Source of the DNA: Pyronema omphalodes
Lineage: Eukaryota > Ascomycota > Pezizomycetes > Pezizales > Pyronemataceae
Assembly (NCBI GenBank): GCA_024516155.1
Contig: JAJJXM010000075.1
Location: forward strand, 124,001 to 188,000
Direction of reading: 5' to 3'
Length of the DNA: 64,000 bases
Below, piece by piece: positions 47,635 to 57,722 of the stretch. The notes beneath the pieces are model-generated. The model worked only from the letters and a program-made list of their open reading frames with translations. It had not been told where the DNA came from and ran no database searches. The position numbers were made by a program, and so were the translations under genes. Positions within the stretch are counted from its first letter, which is position 1, and every line of letters begins with the position of its first letter.

Positions 47635-49423
47635 ATGGAGAGCGTCAAGCAACAGGAAGCAGGCACGCTGCTGGGACAGCTGTCTGTTGGACGTGTTTTT
47701 GTTGCCATCTTTGCAATCTTAGTTATCAATATCGCCCATAGCATTATCAAGACACGGTACTTCCACCCTCTGTCAAAGTTCCCCGGTCCTTTCTGGGCCA
47801 GTGTTACCAGATTATGGATCACCTACCACAACCTCACTGGAAAGGAGCATGAGGTTCTCTACGACCTTCACAAGAAATATGGTATAGTCCGCGATTTGAT
47901 TCTCCGTGATACATTGGAGACATTGCTAACAACGACGTTTTGTAGGACCCGTCATCAGAATCACCCCCACTATGTTGATGTGCAGCGACCCCAAGATGTT
48001 GCCCGTTATCTACCACAGCCGTGCAGACAAAGCCGACCACTATGTTACTGGATCTTTCGGAAAGACCCCGAGTGTCTTCAACATTCAGCCCCACAAGGAT
48101 CACGCAGCTGCCCGTAAGAAGATTGCTCAGCCTGTAAGTTACACTTTAAGCTTCGATACGCAGTTCGAGCTGAGTTTGACATTATGTAGTATGCTTTCTC
48201 CGCTATTAAGCCTATGGAGTCTTTGGTTGATGTTCGCATTGACGAGTGGATTTCCAAGCTCGAGACCAACTTTGCTGCCCCTAACAAGAAGTTTGACTTT
48301 GCTGCCTGGGCTACGTATGTATCTACCATTCTCGTATTTGCTCTTTGTGATCTAACTTCAGTGACAGGTTCTTTGCCTACGATGTTATCTCTGAGCTTGC
48401 CTTCGGAAAGGCCCTTGGTTTCGTTTCCAAGGGTTACGACATCGACAACCTTATCCGTTCCTTCCACGAGGGTCTTCCCGCCTTCGGTTTCCTCTGCCGT
48501 CTTCACCCCTTCACCAAGTGGATCAAGACCACCTGGGTTGCCGACAAGTACATGATTCCCCAGCCCGGTGACTCCACTGGTATCGGTAACATCATGAGCT
48601 TCCGTGATCAGCTCATCGAGGAGCGTATTGCTGAGAACAAGGCCAACCCCAACAACGACCGTCGTGACTTGCTCCAGAGCTTCCTCAAGGCCCGTGATGT
48701 CCAGGACGGTATCCACATGGACGACCTCAAGGCCGAGACTCTTCTTGTTTTGCTCGCCGGTTCCGACACCACTGCTACTGAGTTCCAGGCCGTTATGATT
48801 GATATCCTCAAGAATCCCAAGGTTTACGAGAGACTCATGGCCGAGATCGATGCTGCTCCTCTTTCCAGAATCCCCACCTACGACGAGGCTCTTGAGCACT
48901 GCCCTTACTACGTTGCTTGTGTCAAGGAGGCTATGCGTCTTTGCCCCGCTGCCCCTAACATGTTCCCCCGTGTCGTCGCCAATGGAGGTCTCCAGTTGTA
49001 CGGAAAGTTCGCCCCTGAGGGTACCGAGATCACCTGCAACCCCTACATCACTCACCGCAACAAGGAGATGTACGGAGAAGATGCCGAGGAGTTCCGCCCG
49101 GAGCGTTGGTTGGAGAATGCCGAGAAGGTTGCCGAGTGGGAGAAGCACGACTTTGGATTTGGTTTCGGATCTCGCAAGTGGTAAGTTACTAATTCTCTTG
49201 GCGCAGAAGACGCGAAGCTTGGCAATTTTAGAGCAACTTAGCTAACGCGTTTCACAGCTTGGGTCAGAGCATTGCTCTCATGGAGCTCTACAAGGCGCCC
49301 CTCCAGTTCTTCCGTCACTTCAAGCCCAGATTGGTCAACGAGATCAACCCCTCCCGCTACATTGTTGCTGGAGGAGTCTCTCGTCACACCGACTTGTGGC
49401 TTACCATTGAAAAGCGTGCTTAA
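47635..49423 (+). CDS. Cytochrome P450 monooxygenase (pisatin-demethylase-like), 5 exons
   Basis: Membrane-anchored heme monooxygenase, 512 residues, using electrons from cytochrome P450 reductase at the ER. Exons are 47635-47881, 47946-48133, 48190-48314, 48368-49180 and 49258-49423, all in phase. A hydrophobic N-terminal anchor (residues 15-38) is followed by [13 protein letters not shown]. The segment [20 protein letters not shown] resembles the pisatin demethylase group. The I-helix reads [10 protein letters not shown] (about 314-323), the ExxR motif KEAMR (about 371-375), then FRPERW and the heme loop FGFGSRKCLG. The axial Cys458 codon is split TG|C by intron 4. Start: a Met-Glu-Ser at 47635, with no upstream in-frame ATG. 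No polyketide or peptide synthase gene is in view, so the pathway is unknown. Confidence 0.93.
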
Positions 49424-52149
49424 TTGGGTTTATTTGGTTAATATGGGTCGGGTTACATTTGGGTTTCGTTCTTGTATTTTCGCATTTTTTGTTCTTTCAT
49501 TCGGACTGTGAATATTTCTCATATACTTTTATCTGAATTGGGTTTCCAAGTGATTATTTTGTCGTATTCTACAAACGCGTCGTTACTGGCGATCAAACCC
49601 TGAATAATAACGCTTTGGGCACGTCGTGATGTGACGAATGAGATGAACCATGATCATCACGCGTGATTCATTTCCTACAGTAGGGCTAGTTTTCGTACTT
49701 TCCCGAGCTTCCGCCATCCGTCTCCCCACAAATGCATATCATTCCGGTCAGCCCGGCGAACCCGGTACGTCCGTGCTCTGATCCAACGGGATTCCACCTT
49801 ACCACCCCCACTTGGACGTCGTCTCCGGACCCACTTAACGTCACCGAAACTAAATGTCTCCTAACATCACGTACCAGTTCAAAATAAATCATCCCTTTTT
49901 CGTGATTTTGTACCTGACTGACTTCTCCGAATTTCTTCCGAAATTGAACATTACGCCAGGTTACTGTTGAAAATGACATCGTTAGATAACAACCTACCAT
50001 TTACATCCCCCCTTTCAACTTTGATAACCTATCCACTGCTGATCAGGAGATCACATCGACACCAGAATCATGCCCGAGTCCGATATTATAATCATAGTTG
50101 CAGCTCGGCATCGTCAGACTCCGGATTTCCTTGATTGACATGCGAGCATCATGCTGTCATTATATTAATGTACCCAGCACTCAATTATGAAATGAGCCGA
50201 AGCTTAGACCGAGTATCGAGGTGTGTCCCTGAGCTACTGAGTCCTACTGTAAAACGTGTCTACACCTAATATAATCAGCGTCGTATCTTCCCGGAAGCGT
50301 GGATGCACAGACTGTGCTTTGGCAGCAAGTTAGCTGGTATGTAGAAGTTCGCGTAGCAGAGCTCAGGTACAAGAAGGATAGGGTGAATCACTGGGGTCGT
50401 TCAATAGTTGATTTCCAAGTCGCGTATGCAGCAGAATTCCGTTCTAAGCGGGATAGGGTGAAATGGTGATCAACCAAGACGGCACTCGGGTAGCTTTAAT
50501 GTAAGAGCTAAGAAACGTGGCTGATCTAATTATTCAGCATCAGCGAACAGTGTCCCAGATGTCTACGGATTTAATGGAATTACAAAGTATGTAATTTCAA
50601 GGCTGTTCTCAGATGTCTTCAAGCTTTTAAGCCCGCAAGCCACCGCCATGTGTTTGAAAGCCACCGCCATGTGTCTCCTTGGATTTTGCTGTCCCAGGAC
50701 CCTAACTGCTGGGATATTCTTCCGTTACGCCTGGATCGAAGTCTTTGCTGAGACCGCCACGAGGTCATGATACTCCGGAAACTCCCACGAGGACCCGATA
50801 CATCGGCTACCTCCTGATGGCAACCACTGACGTTACATATTTAGCTTTTCAAGAACCCATAGTGTCTTTTCAGTTGAAGCTCCCGTCGTATCGTAGCTGG
50901 GCATCACCAATAGACCACTTTATCTCATCGCAAAACAAAGCACTGTACCCCTTCTCTTTGCTCTCATACCTCGTTCCAAGCCTCTCCTTGAGCATCTCTT
51001 TCATTAGCTTGTATCAGAAGTAGCCACTCTTATAATCATACTCTCTCTCCTGTCCGTGAAAAATGCCCCATTATCGATGGACGAGCGCGGAACTGTCTCC
51101 AAGAAAATCATCTCAAAGAAGTCGGTGTATCCAGCGCTTTGAGCAGCACCGCCGCACCGGAGCTGTTCCGTGATGAACATCTTGTCAGTTCTAAATTTAT
51201 CAAAAATAAGTTTTAGAAGGGGTTTGGTATTAGTAGGAAGAAACCTTCGGATAGATGACCTGTATATAATGTTTGAACTTGAAATGTTAGTAATTCGCTA
51301 GGCAGGTGGGAAAAGATGGTGGATTATCAAATGAGTCTAGTAGACGCGCGGATGCCTGGGATAGAAAGACGTTCAAGGACATGGTAGCCACCACCAGCAT
51401 CGAGGTCAATAAGCATATTTGCATCAACTGAAATTTCGATAGATGCCAGTGGTGCCGGGTATATGCCACTTATTATCATTCAAAAGCTTACGATATGAAC
51501 TTTTAATTTTCAGTGTAATCGAATTTGCGTACCTCACACTTGGATCATATTTTCCTATGTTAACCCATTGATATCATTATTTAGTTATACGCAGTTCAAT
51601 CTTTACTTTCAAGGAGAGTGCGTGGGGCGTATATGTAGGGAATGCCGTATCAATATTTGTGTTCAAATCGCCAGTACAGCAGCTCAAGTATCGAACCTAA
51701 CTATCGAACAGCCCAAACAAAAAACTAGAATACGTGAACAGTTGAGATACGCGTATGATATGCTTGGTACAAGTAATTACAAGAATCCGTGAGAAATAGT
51801 AGGAAATCCATGAATGAAGCAGATGAAAATCATAGATCTTGACGAATTTCGCTAAGTTCAAATTTGAGGTGAATTAAGATGATGAAGATCCCTACAATTA
51901 CTTAATAAGAGCAAAAGAATACTACAATTTCCAGTAGAAACAACCTTATAAAAAGGTCCAGTCATTCCTCGCCGTTCACGGTAGCTGTAGCATGGTGCTT
52001 GCCGTAGGCTGTGATAACCCACATGGATCACAGTATATCATTCGGTATTCTTACGCATTCACCAGTGACCTGAAAAAAAAAAAAAACTCGGGACATGAAG
52101 AACACTGTACAACTAGGAGTAGTATATATAGTCTGCGGTAATAAAAAGT
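49424..52149. other. Gene-free interval
   Basis: P450 3' flank and then AT-rich DNA. A minus-strand open frame at 49686-50000 (104 codons) has fairly even amino-acid composition but no recognisable motif. I would not call it a gene on this evidence. Confidence 0.45.
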
Positions 52150-52718
52150 TGATTAAATCTCAGAATTGACATTTGGACTTGCCTGTCTGCGTTCCATCTC
52201 CGTCTGAAGGGGTGAGTCAAAAGCGTTTCAAGCTTATTCTGGAATCATCTCGCTTTCTCAAAATTACTGTCACCCGTCTTCAGCGTCATAATCTTGTAAC
52301 CAAAAATATACTTCAGGTTCTCTGTGAACGCATCCTCACCATCGTAATGAGCACAATTCTGCTTCATCCCATGTTTTCTTTACCTGCTGATGTTCAAACC
52401 GTAACCCCTCCCCGTCAGCAATTTCAAATCTGCCACATTCTGAGTCTTCTGCACAATAACCTTAATCTCTACGACAGTTTCATTAAGCTTCTACTTCTGC
52501 TCTTACAATGTCTCCCTGAACTTGATCCCCTCAATGACCTTGATGATACCCCACACGTATTCTTCGCTCTAATCAATTTCATTGCAAGCACTGGCATTCT
52601 TTACATCCTTCTAAACTTCAAGGTGAATTCCATTCATTCAAGCCCCATCACAATTTTCATCACCATCGTTGTCTTTATTCTCAGATGCGTTGAAAATATC
52701 CCAAGTCCTACGATCTAA
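52150..52718 (-). pseudogene. Decayed coding sequence with many in-frame stops and no frameshift
   Basis: On the minus strand one frame keeps protein-like composition for about 190 codons although it has about nine stop codons. Legible blocks include RRTWDIFNASENKDNDGDEN, SEEYVWGIIKVIEGIKFRET and KLNETVVEIKVIVQKTQN, the last two amphipathic and coiled-coil-like. Every stop could be a former CAA, CAG or CGA codon changed by C-to-T, as in repeat-induced point mutation, and I needed no indel to stay in frame. The 181-codon open frame on the opposite strand (52173-52718) is then a by-product. I do not recognise the family. Confidence 0.5.
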
Positions 52719-53072
52719 GGGCATTTCGTTTTCCCGCCTTTTCTCCTGATTCACTGCGATCAACGATGCCGAGGGTAATACCATGTGCTATAGATTCGAT
52801 TAGGATTATTCCGGCATTGTATTGCACTTTCAAAATACAAACTACAACGGTGTATAGTTCATAAGAGTGAAGAATTTGGAGAGAAGACTCTTTGTTGTAC
52901 GCTGCTATAGATTGTGAGCGAAAATGATGATTGACATATATATATATACAAATAAATTAGATACACTGTTGCTTTGATTTATTATTGAAACTTGATCATT
53001 TTCTAACATAGTAACCATAATCCAGGACCAAGAAACGCCACGAAACACAGACCTCCCAACCGTATAGCCAGT

Positions 53073-53800
53073 TTACCGGGTAAAATCGTAAACCAGGTAA
53101 ACTGAACTGACAATTCACAGTTAGTTGGTGCAGTTTTGATGTCCCGGATAGATAGTTGGTTCAGTTTTGAGGGATCCATAGAACCAGGTAACTGCAGTGC
53201 ACTGATTAAACGGACTCGATAAATATAAACCAGTTCAACTGCATCGGGAACCAGTGCATGCAGAAATAAATAACGTATTCAACCTCGTTTGAACCCACCG
53301 GTGGCCGAGCCTGCCAGTATCTCAACCCTGCTCATTTTGCCAGCTTCTGGTAACCAGATTTCCTAGCCTTGACAAAATGGCGGCGAACTTTCTCTCAGTT
53401 CTCGCGATGACTGCCGAGTCTGGGCTGCTGTTTTCCGAATACAAGCAGATCGTTATATCGGGCCGCCATTGAATGCAGGCAGATACTCTGGAAGTCATTG
53501 AGGGCTCAAGAGCTTCCAGTTGTGATTTCTAGGGACCAAATTAGGATAGAAACTTTTTATGTATGCACTGAATAATATTTATTGCCCCTTCATAAACCAG
53601 TTCCTCTGAGCAAACCAGTTTTCGCAGTTTTAAACAGTTCACCTGGTTTGCCAAGCCTTGCATTCAGTTAACTGGTTTTCACAGTTTAACCAGTTTATAA
53701 TACTGACAGTAAACTGAACTGGGTCGCCGTACAGTTCTCATATTCCAACAGTCCGTACAGTCCATTTTGGCCGTCATTTTAAACTGGTTTGTACGACCGG
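53073..53800. repeat. Diverged dispersed repeat, copy 1
   Basis: Shares TTACCGGGTAAAATCGTA exactly with 54452-54469, a 31-bp block from 53172 that matches 54551 onward at 26 positions, and a third block near 53695-53790 that resembles 54635-54725. Between the second and third blocks copy 1 has extra sequence rich in AACTGG/CCAGTT motifs. Four of the five differences in the 31-bp block are A here against G in copy 2. Confidence 0.55.
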
Positions 53801-54095
53801 GAGGTCTGACGGAACATTTGAGTCTCAGAGCCCAGGAAAGACGATTATTTTTCGAACAAAAACTTAATCTTATAAAAATATAGACCAAGGAAACCCGTCC
53901 ATCAAGACAAAAGAAACTGTTTGACCAAACAAATAATAAGAAGACAAAAAAAAATGATTGAATACATAAATCATAAAGTCAACATCCCAAAAACCGATAA
54001 CAAACAAAGTCCGTTGATGTAAAAAAATACAGTAAACAGGCCTGCCTACCCACCAGGTCTTATCGGGGATTGTGGATCTCTGGATGCGTGACGGA

Positions 54096-54629
54096 TTAGG
54101 AACCTGAGGTTCTAGCCTTCTTCAGGAGACCACCCCTGAGAGGCGAATCATCTCTCTGAGGTCTTTTCTTGGATTTGTTGGTGGTCAACTGGAGACGTTG
54201 CTGGTGCCTCATGCGTAGGACATCGGCCATGCTGGAGTCAATATCGGAACGGAAAACTGGTGTTTCCGCAGAACGATTTCGGAGGGCGACCTGGTGAGCT
54301 TCGACCTTGGACTTCTTCACGATGTCCTTGACTTTTGCTCCGACCTTCGCATCCCAATGGTTCCGGGCCCCCCAGCCCTCTCCTTTCGTGCGACCTCTTG
54401 CGGCGGGTATAACGGAGGAGCTCTTGAGGTGGGTGACAGTTGTCGTCTTCCTTACCGGGTAAAATCGTAGCTCGTGTGACATGGACAGACAGTTCACCGT
54501 TGACTGATACAGCTTCAATGCCCTGAAAAACAGTGAGATTAGTTTTGCGTGATCCGTGGAACCGGGTACCTGCAGTGCGCTTGTCAAAATGACTTGGTGC
54601 ACAGTGTACTGGTGGTTTTTCGCAATCAA
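54096..54629 (-). CDS. Uncharacterised basic protein frame
   Basis: Open frame of 177 codons whose C-terminal 115 codons are GC-rich, coding-like and strongly basic (KVKDIVKKSKVEAHQ, NKSKKRPQRDD, LLKKARTSGS at the end), suggesting a nuclear or nucleic-acid-binding product. The N-terminal part overlaps the dispersed repeat, and plausible splice signals lie inside it (acceptor TTTTCAG near 54525, donor GTAAGG near 54455), so the true exon limits are uncertain. I recognise no domain. It could be part of a mobile element. Confidence 0.35.
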   Translation of the reverse strand: MIAKNHQYTVHQVILTSALQVPGSTDHAKLISLFFRALKLYQSTVNCLSMSHELRFYPVRKTTTVTHLKSSSVIPAARGRTKGEGWGARNHWDAKVGAKVKDIVKKSKVEAHQVALRNRSAETPVFRSDIDSSMADVLRMRHQQRLQLTTNKSKKRPQRDDSPLRGGLLKKARTSGS

Positions 54630-54735
54630 ACCAGGTAATACTATTGACAGTAAGCTATTCTAGATCGCCATGTAGTTGACATGTTCTCGCGCTCCGTTTT
54701 TGCCGCCACTGTGAACTGGTTCTGACGATAGCACA
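54452..54735. repeat. Diverged dispersed repeat, copy 2
   Basis: More compact and GC-richer counterpart of 53073-53800, carrying the three shared blocks in the same order. It overlaps the 5' part of the minus-strand frame at 54096-54629, so the repeat may belong to a mobile element that contains that frame. Confidence 0.55.
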
Positions 54736-55219
54736 AAGCTGTTGCGAAACTAGTCCATCCGGCCATTCAAGATCGGTATATGGATAATATGGCAAACGGG
54801 GCCCACCTTGACGTATATGCCCCGCGTACCTATTATTCTCCATATACTACAGCTAGTAACTATCCTTCTTCATGATCGAGAGTGGTATAGTATGGTCAAT
54901 ATACAGCTAACCAGATACAGGAATTATCTCTGGAAGATCGTGGAATACTTGCGTACACTCCGCCAAGCTCGACAGGAGTAGAAATGAAAGGTTCTGCGGC
55001 TATCAGATATCATCGACCGTCATCCAGACGTTACAGTATGACGAAATAACTCCTCCACTGGTTCCGACAAACGTTAACCATACCACAGGTCTACTTCTCA
55101 TATGTACTCGAGCGCCCCAGTGCTCCCGGCCATCTTCTCTTCCTTCTTGACGCCCATCCTCAATTTTTGACGACATAATTTATCTATTTTATCCTCCATT
55201 TTTGACAACATAAGCTACA
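54736..55219. other. Upstream region of the F-box/RCC1 gene
   Basis: Contains the presumed promoter. A short imperfect repeat (CATAATTTATC...CATAAGCTAC context, with ATTTTTGA(C)GACATAA repeated near 55165 and 55200) precedes the start codon. I see no gene. Confidence 0.4.
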
Positions 55220-57000
55220 ATGACTGATTATATCTCGAACCTGCGTTTGTAACCTCTAACTCCTGTGTAAAAGCTCTGATCACTAACATCACTCCACACG
55301 CAGCCAACGAGCTTAAGCTCCGAATCGTCAACTCCGCTGGATGGCAGGCGGCCACTCAATTGAGTGCAGTGTCCGTAAGTATCCCATATAAACGACCATA
55401 CCTTCCATTACGATCCCAAATTTCTGCCCTTATTCCGAAACCCTTATCTCAATCCCAAACCCCTCATCCCAATCGAGAGCACCCTGACCATGTAATACTG
55501 ACACCGGTGTAGAGCCATTGGAATGATATGGCGAACGACGCTGTCTTCTGGAAATCCGCCATGCAGGACAATTTCCATATTCGTGTGTCTCGCTTCGCTA
55601 AGGACGGCGATTGGCGCGGTGCTTTCAAAAAACTCGCAACCGGTCGTCTCTTCGGTTGGGGCCAAGACGCCCAACTATTGTTTAGCGACGATGGCCGCCG
55701 CCTAATCCGCAACCGAAAGCTCAACAGCTATTCCCCGAGAGAGGTAGAAGACAAGAGATGTAAGGGCGTCGTTGACATTCAGAGCGGGTTAGTTGGCCCA
55801 TTGTTTTTTCTTCTTTTTTTCTTTTTTTTTCTTGCTTTTTGTTTATGTTTTTTCATACCATTTGAAGATGGAAAAAAACAACTGACGTCATTGGTATTTA
55901 GATCGTCCAGTGTATTTGTCCTCACTCTGTCTGGCACAGTACTCATCTCCGGCTCGCTCGATGGAGCAGCCGCCTGGTCCAGCCGCAAACCGCGGGCTAT
56001 CCAATTCCCCGCCCCCAACGAGCGAATTCTACAGATCTCCGCGGGCCAGAATCATCTTTTGGCTCTGTCCTCCTCCGGTAGGATTTGGAGTGTCAGAGGT
56101 AGCTTTCCCACTTGTCAGCCTGCCGTCATTCGGTTCCTCACCCCCAAGGGCGTCATCAACAATCCTGTCGGCTCCAAAGTAGTAGCAGGGAGGACCTTCT
56201 CCGGAGCTCTTATCGACAACCACGGTCTTTTTCTTTGGCTTGACGCAGCGCAGTGCAGCCAACCCCGCCTTACGCACCCTCACCACGAAGACGCCGACAT
56301 TCCCATCCGATCCGTTGATATTCTCCGCATCCCATTTTTCGTCGATGCCTTCGGAGATGCCTCGCACGAGGACCGGGTGGTCGATTTCGCAATCGGCGAA
56401 CACCTGGGGATGCTCGTGACATCTTCGGGGCGGGTATTTGCCTTGGATCTTAGTCACCAACAGGCAGATTACGTTCTGCCCATGCAACTCGTTAACATCG
56501 TTGCACCCCGGGGAAGTCCCAAGATCGATCGAGTGGAGGGGAAGTTCCGGCAGTTTGCTGTCTTCAACAGCAATGGCCTCGTCTATCTCCTGAATGCAGA
56601 TAACATCAAGGAACAATTTGATCGATACAATGGCCACAGTTCCTTCGACACCTCCAAAATCCTCACCGGCAAAGCAACCCCCGACTTCATCGAGGAGTTC
56701 ATCTTCAACCACGAAATCGTCGACATATCCTTCGGAGACGGACACGCGGTTGCCCTCAGCGATACCGGAAAGGTTCTTACCTGGGGACGAGACCGGGGAT
56801 GTCACGGAGCTCTTGGGCACGGTGTGCGACAGGTGGCCCAGGAAATCGGGGTACGGTATGACCTTCGCGATGGCATACTCGACAAGCCGATGGCTGTGGA
56901 CTTTGGTGAAGGAGACTTTTTCGCCTACAAAGTCTCTGCGGGCGGAATGAGGAGCTGCGCGCTTGTGATGGAGATGCCTGAGGAATCGGAAACGGATTAG
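55220..57000 (+). CDS. F-box protein with RCC1 repeats (Saf1-like), 4 exons
   Basis: Probable substrate receptor of an SCF ubiquitin ligase, 489 residues. Exons are 55220-55244, 55304-55374, 55513-55787 and 55902-57000, in phase. Splicing of the 25-nt first exon rebuilds an F-box: LPNELKLRI, then QLSAVSSHWNDMANDAVFWK, about residues 8-50. The rest is an RCC1-type beta-propeller with repeats such as GRLFGWGQDAQLL, GTVLISG, GRIWSV, GRVFALDLS, GLVYLLN and GKVLTWGRDRGCHGALGHG. The same architecture is known from yeast Saf1, which directs adenine deaminase Aah1 to degradation. The substrate here is unknown. Intron 3 (114 nt, donor GTTAGT) has no stop and is a multiple of three, so retention would add a hydrophobic Phe/Leu-rich segment. 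The first donor (GTTTGT) is weak. Confidence 0.88.
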
Positions 57001-57283
57001 GGTGTTGATTTTCTTGTTTTTTGCCACCTTGTTGATGAGATGCGGGGTTTCCTTTTTCTCATGTTGAGTCTTTTTGTTTGTTTAGTTTGTTTATTTGTTC
57101 AGTTTGTTTTTGTTTTTTCTGTTTCGTTTTTTTTGTTTTTTGTTTTTTCATTTTTGTTTTTTCTTCAGTATGTTTCCATGTTCAGTTTTTTCGTATATGT
57201 CCTGTATTTTCATATCACTGTTATTTCTGAGGTGGATGTTTTGTTAATCATTATCTACGATGTTTGGTGTAAGATGCATATTG

Positions 57284-57679
57284 TATTCTGTATTCTGTAT
57301 TCTGTATTCTGTATTCTGTATTCTGTATTCTGTATTCTGTATTCTGTATTCTGTATTCTGTATTCTGTATTCTGTATTCTGTATTCTGTATTCTGTATTC
57401 TGTATTCTGTATTCTGTATTCTGTATTCTGTATTCTGTATTCTGTATTCTGTATTCTGTATTCTGTATTCTGTATTCTGTATTCTGTATTCTGTATTCTG
57501 TATTCTGTATTCTGTATTCTGTATTCTGTATTCTGTATTCTGTATTCTGTATTCTGTATTCTGTATTCTGTATTCTGTATTCTGTATTCTGTATTCTGTA
57601 TTCTGTATTCTGTATTCTGTATTCTGTATTCTGTATTCTGTATTCTGTATTCTGTATTCTGTATTCTGTATTCTGTATT
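57284..57679 (+). repeat. TATTCTG heptamer array, 56 perfect copies
   Basis: Fifty-six uninterrupted 7-bp units (57284-57675) plus a partial unit, about 280 bp past the stop of the F-box/RCC1 gene. Because 7 is not a multiple of 3, all three forward frames encode the same heptapeptide series without stops, which creates spurious open frames of 146 and 217 codons. Confidence 0.97.
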
Positions 57680-57687
57680 ATAATGAA

Positions 57688-57722
57688 TTATGACTTATGA
57701 CTTATGACTTATGACTTGTGAC
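57688..57722 (+). repeat. TTATGAC heptamer array
   Basis: Four perfect 7-bp units and one variant (TTGTGAC), starting only about 10 bp after the TATTCTG array. Confidence 0.85.

Noticed and set aside
48078..49148. 356-codon minus-strand frame opposite the P450
   Set aside because: Low-information Val/Gly/Leu composition with no motif. The plus strand carries all P450 signatures.
49686..50000. 104-codon minus-strand frame after the P450
   Set aside because: Even composition, but the candidate upstream intron is too short and no motif is present.
52173..52718. 181-codon plus-strand frame
   Set aside because: Hydrophobic Leu/Ile-rich and without an ATG at its left end. The opposite strand reads as a decayed coiled-coil protein, which explains the open frame better.
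56029..57027. 332-codon minus-strand frame opposite the RCC1 propeller
   Set aside because: Antisense shadow. The plus strand shows RCC1 repeats and an F-box.
57040..57700. Open frames of 217 and 146 codons with a repeated YSVFCIL heptapeptide
   Set aside because: Created by the 7-bp TATTCTG array, which is open in all frames. No codon-level evidence of translation.
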